NCBI GenBank assembly: GCA_964621445.1 | Contig: CAZUNO010000002.1 | Coordinates: 124,001 to 188,000, forward strand | From: CAZUNO01 sp964621445 [NCBI: Candidatus Hadarchaeota archaeon] | GTDB taxonomy: Archaea > CAYQAE01 > CAYVLA01 | DNA length: 64,000 nucleotides | Direction: 5' to 3' | Shown: positions 26,895 to 35,278 of the stretch, one piece after another | Layout: every line of letters starts with the position of its first letter | Numbering within the stretch: position 1 is the first letter of the stretch | The notes under the pieces: generated by a model | The model's database searches: none | Told to the model about the DNA's origin: nothing | The model's input: the letters and a program-made list of their open reading frames with translations, nothing else | Program-made: the position numbers and the translations under genes

Positions 26895-27323
26895 GTGTTA
26901 AACTTGTCACAGCAAAAAACGGGATCAATGCCTAAGAAATGGATAATAATAGCCACCGTGGCCATCGTTGCGGTTCTGGTCGTCGTTCTTGTCCTTACCT
27001 ATGAACCGCCTGATATCTCGATGAGCATAGATGATGTTGAGAGGGCCAGCGATGGAACGGTCAATCTCACCTTAACCTACACTACAAAGGATGTCAACAT
27101 CACCGGGCAGGACTATCGGGTAAGGATTGTAGGTAGGAGAACCCTGGAGACCACGGAGGAGAAGAAGCAGCTAGTTGAACGTCCTCTCCCTGATATTGGG
27201 CCAGAATCCTCCCAGTCCCAGTCCTTTTCCCTGGAGGCCAAGGGATTCACCGACGTTACCGTCGAGATATGGAAGGGGAATAACAGGGTCCTGCTTAAAA
27301 CCCAAAGGCTGCCAATGACCTAA
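26895..27323 (+). CDS. Short secreted/anchored protein with N-terminal membrane segment
   Basis: A 142-residue protein with one N-terminal membrane segment (WIIIATVAIVAVLVVVLVLT) and an outer beta-rich domain (VNLTLTYTTKDVNITG). It starts at a GTG, near a likely transcription start from a TTTAATAC box at 26861-26868; an ATG 33 bases later is the alternative. It is divergent from the ABC module. No family was recognised. Confidence 0.55.
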   Translation: MLNLSQQKTGSMPKKWIIIATVAIVAVLVVVLVLTYEPPDISMSIDDVERASDGTVNLTLTYTTKDVNITGQDYRVRIVGRRTLETTEEKKQLVERPLPDIGPESSQSQSFSLEAKGFTDVTVEIWKGNNRVLLKTQRLPMT

Positions 27324-27439
27324 GCAGCTAATTCTAGGTTCGCCCGGAGAGAGCGATGAGGACGTACTAGCCACCATAGAACCCACAGACGATCTCTCAG
27401 ATATACCGATCCGGGGCCTTTCCCCTTTTCTTCGTTGCC

Positions 27440-27834
27440 ATGGGAAACCTGATAGACGAAATGAGCTTCAATAAGGGAGATCTAAACGGTATCTACAGGG
27501 AACTGGTCATCCGGTCATGGGAACATAACCTAAAGTCTTTCCCTATCTGATTGAGTACGGTAGCATGGTAAATCCCTTATGGAAAAAAGGAGTTCGAAAA
27601 ACATACAAAATCCCTCAAGTGGAACTGATGATATCCACCCGCGTGGATAGGACCTACTACGCAATGCAGCTGGGTTCTCTCATAATTCTGCCCCTGCTGG
27701 TATTCGCAATAGGAGGGGTATCGGGCATCCTGATCATGGGGCCCCTGCTCCTTCTCGGTCTGTAGATCGGAATATCACTTCTCGACTATATCCTTATCCA
27801 GGTAGGGTCCGACTGGCTATCTAAGGGGCTTTAG
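27440..27834 (+). pseudogene. Remnant of a two-helix membrane protein gene
   Basis: The first frame reads MGNLIDEMSFNKGDLNGIYR and stops at 27550. A one-base shift near 27538-27545 continues it as YLIEYGSMVNPLWKKG, with two membrane segments (LGSLIILPLLVFAIGG). An in-frame TAG follows GLLLLGL-like sequence at 27763-27765, and the frame resumes to LLDYILIQVGSDW and stops at 27834, overlapping the M24 gene tail. One shift plus one stop point to decay. Confidence 0.5.
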
Positions 27835-28976
27835 AGCTCTCTATGGAAAGTGGATATGCTCTCCCCGCCCATTTCACCATCGAGCACGATGTCCTCAATA
27901 CGCATTCCACCGATGCTTTTCTTTGATATACCCGGTTCCACGCTGTGAAGGTAGTTCTCGTGAAGAATGTCATGAGAGCCCGGTTTGATGAAAGGGGGCT
28001 CGTGGCAAGCTACCCCGATACCATGACCAAGGAATGCCGGGAAGTAATCACCGTAACCGCCCTCCCCTATGACCTCGCGTGCTCTTCCGTCAAGCTCTAT
28101 TGAATCGATCCCATCCCGTATGGCCTCGATTGCCGCCTGTTCAGCTTCAAGTAAGAGGTCCCAGACCTCCTCCTGCTCCTGGCTTGGACTGCCGGCCACC
28201 CAGGTCCTCGTAAGGTCGCACCAGTAACCGTCCACGCAGGTATTCAGCTCGATGAGAACGGCATCGCCGTCCTTCATCCTTCTGGACGAGCAGATATTAT
28301 AGGGCCTGGGGGCCTTGTAGGACTGTGGGCCTGACATGACAAAGGCAAAACCACGGGCGTGTTGGGCCTTTCCCTTGAAACCAAAGCCCTCCTCGTATAT
28401 CTTCGCCTCGCAGGCTGCGGCGACCTCCGTCTCCTTGGTCCCCGGCTCAACCCTCTCGTAGGCCTCCTCGAGACCCTGTGAACAGAGACCAGCGGCCAAT
28501 CTCATGGCCTCTATCTCGCTCTCGGTTTTCTCCTTTCTCATCTCCAGGATCAGATCGGTGGCATCCACCAGCTTGGAGTTCCCGAGAGAGGACTTCAGGA
28601 AATCGAGATGTTGAAAGCCGACATGGGAGTTCTCCACCCCAATCACGTTTCCTGCGATGGTCTCGAATGAACCCTCATACCCCACGGTTCCCCCAACATC
28701 CAGTGATTTAAGAAGGGACCCGGCCTCTTCGTAGGGCTCACCCTCATATATCCTGATATCCGGAGCCCATGCTCTTTCCGTGAACTCCACCTCGTACTCG
28801 GGAGCTAACAATACGATATCCCCTTCGGCGGGGACTATGGAAAAGGACCAGCCTCTTATCGGCCAGTATCCTGAAAAGAAAGTCACGTTCTCCGAGTTCC
28901 TACAGACAAGAAAGTCAATTTCATCTTCCCGTAACATGGACTGTATCCTTTTTACCTTCTCGGTTTCTAGTTGCAT
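27831..28976 (-). CDS. M24 family metallopeptidase (Xaa-Pro aminopeptidase-like)
   Basis: A 381-residue creatinase-fold enzyme. The metal motifs are largely kept: LIELNTCVDGYWCDLTRTW (first acidic residue is Glu), LGHGIGVACHEPP, SVEPGISK and MRIEDIVL. It should remove N-terminal residues before proline or act on a related amine. It stands in contrast to the metal-poor M24 at 22432. A solo gene on its strand. Confidence 0.87.
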   Translation of the reverse strand: MQLETEKVKRIQSMLREDEIDFLVCRNSENVTFFSGYWPIRGWSFSIVPAEGDIVLLAPEYEVEFTERAWAPDIRIYEGEPYEEAGSLLKSLDVGGTVGYEGSFETIAGNVIGVENSHVGFQHLDFLKSSLGNSKLVDATDLILEMRKEKTESEIEAMRLAAGLCSQGLEEAYERVEPGTKETEVAAACEAKIYEEGFGFKGKAQHARGFAFVMSGPQSYKAPRPYNICSSRRMKDGDAVLIELNTCVDGYWCDLTRTWVAGSPSQEQEEVWDLLLEAEQAAIEAIRDGIDSIELDGRAREVIGEGGYGDYFPAFLGHGIGVACHEPPFIKPGSHDILHENYLHSVEPGISKKSIGGMRIEDIVLDGEMGGESISTFHREL

Positions 28977-29030
28977 GGCTATCCCAAATCCGGGCCTTCA
29001 TACTCAGTTATAAATGGGTCCGCATTCGTT

Positions 29031-29231
29031 CTATGCTATATAATCGGGGCTGGGGCCATCCAGGTCGTATTTCTCAAGACATTTCCTGCACACGCCCATG
29101 TCCATGTCAAAACATTTCATGCAAACCACCTTCCGGCAGCTTTCACATCTTCGGACCTGTCCTTCCTTTAGCCTTGATCCACATATCGGGCAGTTGGAAC
29201 CCCTTTTCCTCTTTCTTACAGCGGGTGACAT
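29031..29231 (-). CDS. Small double zinc-finger protein
   Basis: A 66-residue basic protein with CPICGSRLKEGQVRRCESC, then CMKCF and CRKC: four CxxC pairs that could bind two zincs in a B-box or zinc-ribbon manner. Such small archaeal proteins usually lack known roles. A purine-rich leader is not obvious. Spacing from its neighbours suggests independent expression. Confidence 0.7.
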   Translation of the reverse strand: MSPAVRKRKRGSNCPICGSRLKEGQVRRCESCRKVVCMKCFDMDMGVCRKCLEKYDLDGPSPDYIA

Positions 29232-29270
29232 CTAACCGTGATTATACCCCGTAACCAAAAAGCGTTACTA

Positions 29271-30341
29271 CTATCTGGGGAACTTGCCGTATTTTTTCAG
29301 GGCATTGAACATGGATTGAACGTTCCTTATGGGAACTATTTCCTCTATCTCGCTGCTGGACCCCAGCACATATCCGCCTCCAGGCCCGGCATCGCTTATC
29401 CTGTCTGCTACCTCCTGGGCCACATCGGACACAGTGCCAAGGGGAAGGGTATCGGAACAGTCAATATTACCGAATAGGACAACCCGGTCGCCAATCTTCT
29501 CCTTGACCTTGATCATCTCCATTCCGCAGAAGGGCTCAAGGGGATGTATGCCGGAAATGCCGCAATCCAGGAGATCATCCAATATTGGCCAGAGGTCACC
29601 GTCAGAGTGAAATACGTACTTTATATCATGCTTCCGGAAGGCCCTTACGATCCTCTTCAGGTAGGGAAAGAACATCTTCCTTAGAAGTTCCGGGCGGAGG
29701 AAGGTCCCGTGGTCCGTGCACACGTCCTCCCCGCCAAATACCACCGGTGCTATTTCCTTTTCAGCACATATCTTGGCAAACTTGACATGGGCCTCCCCCA
29801 GGTTCTCTATGTCCCTCTCGACCCGGCGTCTCTCTGAATAGAGAACCTTTGAGAAAAGCATTAGACCCAGACGGTTCTGGGCATAGGCACCTATCCCCGG
29901 AACCCAGTTGCCGTTGTGGTACAGGTAATAGACGGGGTCGATAAGTTCCTGAGTTTCCCGGTAATGTCGACAGGCGTGTTCAGCCATGCGAGCAATCTGG
30001 TCCTCATCCACCTTCTCAATTGGATTCTGGAGAAAATCCTCAACGCTTCTTATCTCTCTTTGAACTATCCATGTGGTGTAGGAATATCTCTTCCGCACTT
30101 TTCCCCCTTCTTCCTCCTCCACCACCCCATCTGGTGAGGCACCCTCTGTACTCATTACAAAGCGCAGGGCATCTATGCCCAGCTCCAAACATACCTTGCG
30201 CCCCGCGAGCATGAGGTCCTTATCACTTAACTCTCCCGCGTAATGCCTTAGCAAGGAGCTGGAGGAGATATTATCATGGGTTGCTACCCGGTCCGTCTCC
30301 TCATGGTTCATTGCTTTCAGGAATCTATCCTTGGGTTTCAT
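29271..30341 (-). CDS. Uroporphyrinogen-decarboxylase-fold (URO-D) family protein
   Basis: A 356-residue TIM-barrel protein starting MKPKDRFLKAMNHEETDRV, the usual opening of URO-D-type methyltransferase and demethylase proteins. FGGEDVCTDHGTFLRPEL and VLFGNIDCSDTLPLG fit the family. Outside haem synthesis these proteins move methyl groups to corrinoids; no corrinoid partner is near. The start chosen overlaps the Gfo/Idh end by 17 bases; a longer reading lies inside that gene. Confidence 0.8.
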   Translation of the reverse strand: MKPKDRFLKAMNHEETDRVATHDNISSSSLLRHYAGELSDKDLMLAGRKVCLELGIDALRFVMSTEGASPDGVVEEEEGGKVRKRYSYTTWIVQREIRSVEDFLQNPIEKVDEDQIARMAEHACRHYRETQELIDPVYYLYHNGNWVPGIGAYAQNRLGLMLFSKVLYSERRRVERDIENLGEAHVKFAKICAEKEIAPVVFGGEDVCTDHGTFLRPELLRKMFFPYLKRIVRAFRKHDIKYVFHSDGDLWPILDDLLDCGISGIHPLEPFCGMEMIKVKEKIGDRVVLFGNIDCSDTLPLGTVSDVAQEVADRISDAGPGGGYVLGSSSEIEEIVPIRNVQSMFNALKKYGKFPR

Positions 30342-31323
30342 TGCCCATTTCCCCAATTGAAACCGGTTCTCCATCCAGAGCCGACCTTCGGGTGGCCAGG
30401 GCCATTTCCACCGCCTTGCGACCGTCCTCACCGGTTATCGATGGGTTCCTGTTATTACGTATGCTTTCCACGAAATCCTTCAGCTCCTCCAGGACCCCAT
30501 CCTTTGAAGGTATTTGTTCTCCTTCCAATATCTTCTCCTCTCCACCCTCTTTCTTGTATATGATTCTCTTTTGGCTATTATCATAGAAAAGGGTACCTTC
30601 CCGGCAGAAAACTTCTCCTCTGTATCTACCCATTGTCGAGGATACCGCGGCATTTAAGGTCCCTATGGACCCGTTTTCAAACCTATATGAGGCGAAAATT
30701 GTATCCATAAAATCTACCCCATCGAGAACATACCTTCCACCCCTTGCAAATACCTCTTCAGGCTCGCCGAGGATGTGTCTCATGTAATCAAGTTCATGAA
30801 CGTTTACCTCTAGTAGGATGCCGCCGCAAAGGTCGCGCTTGCACCTCCACCCGCTGGTGAACTTCCAGCTTCCCACCCGCATGACGGCCATGGACATGGG
30901 ACTACCGATTTCATCCTTTACTATCCTTGCCGACTCCTTGAAAATGGGCAGAAGCCTTAGAACCTGACCGGTCATCAGGTTGACGCCGTTTGAATCGCAG
31001 GCATCTATCATTAGGTCGCAGTCCTCAAGGGTTAGTGCCAGGGGCTTCTCACAGAACACGTGAATCCCGGCATCAGCCGCTTTTACGACGTATTCACGAT
31101 GAAGATATCCGGGGGTGGATACGATAACCCCGTCGAGCCCGGGTGTTTGAAGGAGTTCCTTATAATTGGGACATGACTTTCCACCAAACTCCTCGGCAAT
31201 ACGGGTCGAAGAATCTGGATCGACGTCATAAGTTGCCACTAACTCTGCCCCATCAATTTTCACGAGTCTGCGCAGGAGACTATGACCATGCCCTCCGCAT
31301 CCCACTATACCTATTCCTATCAT
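30325..31323 (-). CDS. Gfo/Idh/MocA family oxidoreductase
   Basis: A 332-residue intact NAD(P)-dependent oxidoreductase. IGIVGCGGHGHSLLRRL is the dinucleotide-binding motif and CEKPLALTLEDC the conserved EKP motif; MAVMRVGSW and LEVNVHELDYM fit the C-terminal domain. It likely oxidises a sugar or inositol. It is coupled to the URO-D gene by overlap. Confidence 0.87.
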   Translation of the reverse strand: MIGIGIVGCGGHGHSLLRRLVKIDGAELVATYDVDPDSSTRIAEEFGGKSCPNYKELLQTPGLDGVIVSTPGYLHREYVVKAADAGIHVFCEKPLALTLEDCDLMIDACDSNGVNLMTGQVLRLLPIFKESARIVKDEIGSPMSMAVMRVGSWKFTSGWRCKRDLCGGILLEVNVHELDYMRHILGEPEEVFARGGRYVLDGVDFMDTIFASYRFENGSIGTLNAAVSSTMGRYRGEVFCREGTLFYDNSQKRIIYKKEGGEEKILEGEQIPSKDGVLEELKDFVESIRNNRNPSITGEDGRKAVEMALATRRSALDGEPVSIGEMGNETQG

Positions 31324-31422
31324 CCTTACACCTTGTCGCCAACCGTTTCCGGCTAGATGCCAAGCGCTGCGGACGGCCCTTCTTTAGTATGTTGCTTTCA
31401 TCACTTGGCCAAACCCGATTAA

Positions 31423-32748
31423 TTACCCCTCCTTACTGGTTAACTCTGCTTCCCGATAGAACCTACGGCCTATCATTAGCGAGTAGACCACAAACCCCGT
31501 TACCAGTCCTACCCCGGTAACTGTAATCCATTCGATGATATAAACCCACATCAGGGCCCCTTGTCTGAGCTTGATACCCTCTTGTGAGAGCTGGTGGAGT
31601 TCTTCGATGAATTCCTCCATCATCTCTCTCGCCTCTTGATAATTCTGAGCAATATATGCATTCCGGGCCTCCTCGGTACGGGAATTTAGCTCCTCGATAT
31701 CATCCATGAGTGGACCGACATTGGCACCGAATTTCTGAATGAAGTCCGCCAGGCTTAGCAAATTTTGGGAATGCTGCCTAAAGGAGGCAAATGATTGCCT
31801 AGCCGAGTGTACCAGCATAACATCTGTGACTATTTCTCTACCCGTACCCAGGTACATCATATTGAACCACATATCCTTCCCGAACTCATTGTCGCTCCAC
31901 CCCCTCTCATATGAACTCCAAAAAGGGTACCTTGGTGCATCCGCTACTGACCAGGTCATTGCGTTTCCGTATTCCCAGGACAACACCCAAGGGCGGGTTT
32001 TCTCGGACATCTGCCTACTGAAGTGCATCCAGCCCCATGTATTCACCCCATTCTTTGGTAGCATAATCCTTCCCCCATGTCCTCGCCACTTCTCGAGGCC
32101 AAATTCGAGGAAAGGAGTGAAAACTGGAGGTAATTCACGATTCAGCTCCACGTGGAAAAGATCGATATTGGGAGCCTCCCGATTTTTGAAGTAGCTGGCA
32201 GTGGCATCCGAATCGCAGGGGAAAACCTCGGACACGGGACTGTCAGCCCAGGGCCCGTACATTAAGTAGTTCTTGCCCATTACCCCTCCGGTATCAGCTA
32301 TGGCACAGGCCCCGCCATCGCGTATGGACCGTACCAAAAGGTCTAGCTGGTTTTGGGTGTACATATTTACCAATATCGACGAGAAATGAATCGCGTCATA
32401 GCTCCTCAGCTTGGAATATGAACGGGGAAAGTATATCCTTAGATATCTTCTTATCTCGTCCTTAAACGCGGTTCCGTGGGTCTCGGTCCAGCTTCCCTTG
32501 AACAACCTTGAGGGAACCATGGAAAATGAAATTCCCGGTTCGGACGAGAGCCAGTCCCTTAGGGGATTCAAGCGGTTATCCACAAGCCCCATGTACAATA
32601 CCTTTAATCGACCGTCGCTTTCCTGGGCCAAGGAGGCAGGAAAAACAACCATTACCAGGATGGTTAGGAAAAATAACGGGAGCAAGTACTTGAATTCACC
32701 TCTTTTTGAAGGATCTACTTCCCTGAAAATTCCGGATAACATTGACAT
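31423..32748 (-). CDS. GATase1-like membrane-anchored protein, paralogue 1 (divergent)
   Basis: A 441-residue protein: N-terminal membrane segment (LLPLFFLTILVMVVFPAS), Rossmann-like outer domain (RLKVLYMGLVD, then YLRIYFPRSYSKL), FIQKFGANVGPL near residue 340, a helical stretch, then GALMWVYIIEWITVTG entering the C-terminal membrane segment. The GG-x2-(S/A)FGG loop of the other copies is lost (DTGGVMGKNYLMYG instead), so it is the most divergent of five. The closest known fold is the DUF1355/GATase1_like glutamine-amidotransferase domain without catalytic Cys. Role unknown. Confidence 0.6.
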   Translation of the reverse strand: MSMLSGIFREVDPSKRGEFKYLLPLFFLTILVMVVFPASLAQESDGRLKVLYMGLVDNRLNPLRDWLSSEPGISFSMVPSRLFKGSWTETHGTAFKDEIRRYLRIYFPRSYSKLRSYDAIHFSSILVNMYTQNQLDLLVRSIRDGGACAIADTGGVMGKNYLMYGPWADSPVSEVFPCDSDATASYFKNREAPNIDLFHVELNRELPPVFTPFLEFGLEKWRGHGGRIMLPKNGVNTWGWMHFSRQMSEKTRPWVLSWEYGNAMTWSVADAPRYPFWSSYERGWSDNEFGKDMWFNMMYLGTGREIVTDVMLVHSARQSFASFRQHSQNLLSLADFIQKFGANVGPLMDDIEELNSRTEEARNAYIAQNYQEAREMMEEFIEELHQLSQEGIKLRQGALMWVYIIEWITVTGVGLVTGFVVYSLMIGRRFYREAELTSKEG

Positions 32749-32823
32749 GAATGGCGGTATATCATCTTGGATAAATTACTTAAATTTGTATGAGAGGTAT
32801 GGCTGGGTGACTGGAGGTCTGGA

Positions 32824-33156
32824 TTGGTTAAATTTGAAAATATCGACGCCGCTGATGACGGGATACTCGACCATTATGTGGTCGAGCTTGAGAACGACGT
32901 AGGTACCGGCTCCGCGGCAATTCAGGAACTAAAGATGGATGGCGAGATCATCCCTCCAGAAAAAATTAGGCTGAAGATAGGGAACCAGTCCTGCAAGCCA
33001 TTCAAACCTGGGTGCGTTCTGGCCTCTCGTTATGGGGACAAGATCTCCATCGAGGTCGAGATGGAGGGAGGACTCGAACCAGGAGAGCACTCACTGGGAG
33101 CCAAGGTCAAACTAGGGTGGATATGCCGGACCGTGGAATTTAAGGGGTGTATATAG
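32824..33156 (+). CDS. DUF6379-like protein (C-glycoside deglycosidase beta-subunit fold)
   Basis: A 110-residue soluble protein. IQELKMDGEIIPPEKIRLKI then a stretch ending MEGGLEPGEHSLGAKVKLGW match the sandwich of the DUF6379/CGD beta family (DG-x-VPxE, then GGLxPGEH). In known pairs the alpha subunit is a xylose-isomerase-like TIM barrel; none is adjacent here. GGAGG lies about 7 bases before the TTG start. Confidence 0.5.
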   Translation: MVKFENIDAADDGILDHYVVELENDVGTGSAAIQELKMDGEIIPPEKIRLKIGNQSCKPFKPGCVLASRYGDKISIEVEMEGGLEPGEHSLGAKVKLGWICRTVEFKGCI

Positions 33157-33217
33157 CCTTCCTGGCGAGGAAATCTTATTCAAGCCCAAATTTGAGAAGT
33201 GACCGGAGAATGATAGG

Positions 33218-34468
33218 TTGGAGAAGCTGGCCATAAATGGAGGGACACCCGTTCGGACGGAGAGACTTGATAACTCGCCAGCCATGGCCCCCAAGGAGAA
33301 GGAACTGGTTTTGAATGTCATCGAATCCAGAGAGCTTTGTGCCATTGATGGGTCCAAGGCGGATGAATTTGAACACAAGTTCGCCGACTTCGTGGGCAGC
33401 AAACATGCCATAGCCGTGAACACTGGTACCGCAGCGCTCCACATAGCCCTGGCCGCCGCCGGAGTAGGACCCGGGGATGAGGTTATCGTGCCGGCATACA
33501 CGTTCATTGCCAGCGCAACCTCCGTCCTACACTGCAACGCTGTTCCGGTCTTCTGTGATATTCTTCCCGATACCTATTGCATGGACCCGGAGGACGTGGA
33601 AAAGAGGATCACTGATAGCACAAAGGCTCTTATGCCGGTCCACCTCTTCGGTCATCCTGCGCAAATGGACGAGATACTTGACATTGCGGACCAATATGAC
33701 CTATCAGTTATCGAGGACAGCGCACAGGCCCACGCCGCCGAATACAAGGGGCGAAGCGTGGGTACACTAGGGGACCTGGGCTGTTTCTCCTTCCAGCAAA
33801 GCAAGAATATGACTGCCGGGGAGGGTGGACTCGTGGTCACCGATAACGATGAAATGGCCGATGTCTGCAGAAAGATTAGACATCACGGCGAGGATTATGG
33901 GCCGTCAGCATCACGGACCTATGAGAGTTTCATTCCCGGCTACAACTACAGGATTACCGAACTCTCCGCTGCCGTGCTACTGGCCCAGCTGGAGATGCTT
34001 GAAGCCTTCACGGAGAGGAGGATAGGTAACGCCAGTAGACTCGTCGATGAACTCAGTCAGTTTGATTGGATACAGGAACCCAGGAAAAGGAAATACGTAA
34101 AGCATGTCTATCATGTTTTCGTTCTCCGGATAAAGGAGTCCGAACTGGGGATGAGTCGTGACCAGGTGTTCCGAGCATATACTGCCGAGGGGCCCTATGC
34201 GGGCCTCGGATATTCCCGGCCTCTATACATGAACCCTCTATTTAAGGAAAAGGTTGGTTTCGGCGGCACAGATTGTCCCTACGGGTGCAAGCACTACCAG
34301 GGCTCCGTGTCCTATGAGGAAGGCCTTTGCCCGGTCACGGAACAGGTTATTCGGGACGCCCTCTGGATCGGTGGCGGTTGGACCATACACAATCTCACGC
34401 ACCAGGATATAGAGGACATCGTCCATTCCTTCTTAAAAATCAATGAGTATGCAATGTCCAAAACCTAA
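33218..34468 (+). CDS. DegT/DnrJ/EryC1/StrS family PLP aminotransferase
   Basis: A 416-residue aminotransferase: AVNTGTAALHIAL, VIEDSAQAHAA and CFSFQQSKNMTAGEGG with the Schiff-base lysine near residue 196. The family converts keto sugars to amino sugars or makes 2-deoxy-scyllo-inosose derivatives. It starts at TTG after a weak GGAGAA. The next gene is 204 bases on; that gap shows nothing I recognise. Confidence 0.87.
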   Translation: MEKLAINGGTPVRTERLDNSPAMAPKEKELVLNVIESRELCAIDGSKADEFEHKFADFVGSKHAIAVNTGTAALHIALAAAGVGPGDEVIVPAYTFIASATSVLHCNAVPVFCDILPDTYCMDPEDVEKRITDSTKALMPVHLFGHPAQMDEILDIADQYDLSVIEDSAQAHAAEYKGRSVGTLGDLGCFSFQQSKNMTAGEGGLVVTDNDEMADVCRKIRHHGEDYGPSASRTYESFIPGYNYRITELSAAVLLAQLEMLEAFTERRIGNASRLVDELSQFDWIQEPRKRKYVKHVYHVFVLRIKESELGMSRDQVFRAYTAEGPYAGLGYSRPLYMNPLFKEKVGFGGTDCPYGCKHYQGSVSYEEGLCPVTEQVIRDALWIGGGWTIHNLTHQDIEDIVHSFLKINEYAMSKT

Positions 34469-34672
34469 TTTGACCAGGGAATGTAATATCTGCTCTAACT
34501 TGGGTTTATGCACTATAATCCTCAACATTGCTCCGTCTTCAACAGGCTTGAAAAGTATCCGCTTACAACAGCGGTGGTAAAAGTTGCTCATTTGGTTTAG
34601 TGAGGTAGGCTAATATTCTCCCCAAACGAAATACTCAATAGACTGCATCTAATCTAGTAACAGGGTGAACCC

Positions 34673-35227
34673 TTGAAGAAAAAAATCAAGCCAGGAACCC
34701 TCCTTTATCCCGTTCCCGTGGCCCTAGTCAGCTGCGCTGGGAAAAAGAGCGGAGCGAATATCATAACCATAGCCTGGACCGGAATCATTTGCTCGGACCC
34801 ACCGATGGTCAGCATATCCATAAGGCCACACCGACACTCCTCTAATATCGTGAAGGACAGTAGACAATTTGTGATCAACGTGCCTACGGAGGACCTGCTG
34901 CAGAAGGTGGACAAGTGTGGAACAACCTCGGGTAGGTACCACGACAAGTTCCAGGACATCGGGCTGACGCCCCTGGATTCAAGCGAGGTGAATGCTCCAA
35001 TGATCAAGGAATGCCCTGTAAACCTGGAGTGCGAGGTCCAGGACATGATTGAGCTGGGTTCCCACGAGATGTTCATTGCCAAGGTCGTTGCCGCGCATGC
35101 CGATGAGGATGTACTTGAAAATGACCAGGTACAGGTATCGAGGGCAAAACCACTGGTATTCTGTCCCGTGAGCTCAGAGTATTGGAATCTCGATAAGAAG
35201 TTGGGTAACTACGCCTTTACCTCCTAG
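34673..35227 (+). CDS. Flavin reductase-like (FMN-binding split barrel) protein
   Basis: A 184-residue protein of the flavin reductase / DIM6-NTAB family: VALVSCAGKKSGANIITIAW near the start and VSISIRPHRHSSNIVKDSRQ holding the FMN phosphate. Such proteins bind FMN and serve as reductases or electron carriers. It starts at TTG after AGGGTGA. The neighbours (DegT and flippase) do not fix the partner. Confidence 0.85.
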   Translation: MKKKIKPGTLLYPVPVALVSCAGKKSGANIITIAWTGIICSDPPMVSISIRPHRHSSNIVKDSRQFVINVPTEDLLQKVDKCGTTSGRYHDKFQDIGLTPLDSSEVNAPMIKECPVNLECEVQDMIELGSHEMFIAKVVAAHADEDVLENDQVQVSRAKPLVFCPVSSEYWNLDKKLGNYAFTS

Positions 35228-35278
35228 GGATCTGGGAAACAGATAAACGCACGCTATCCAGTTCTTGGGTGATATGCC

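Noticed and set aside
27355-27420. Possible C/D-box RNA between 26895 gene and remnant
   Set aside because: GCGATGA resembles a C box, but no CUGA-type D box at the right distance was seen.
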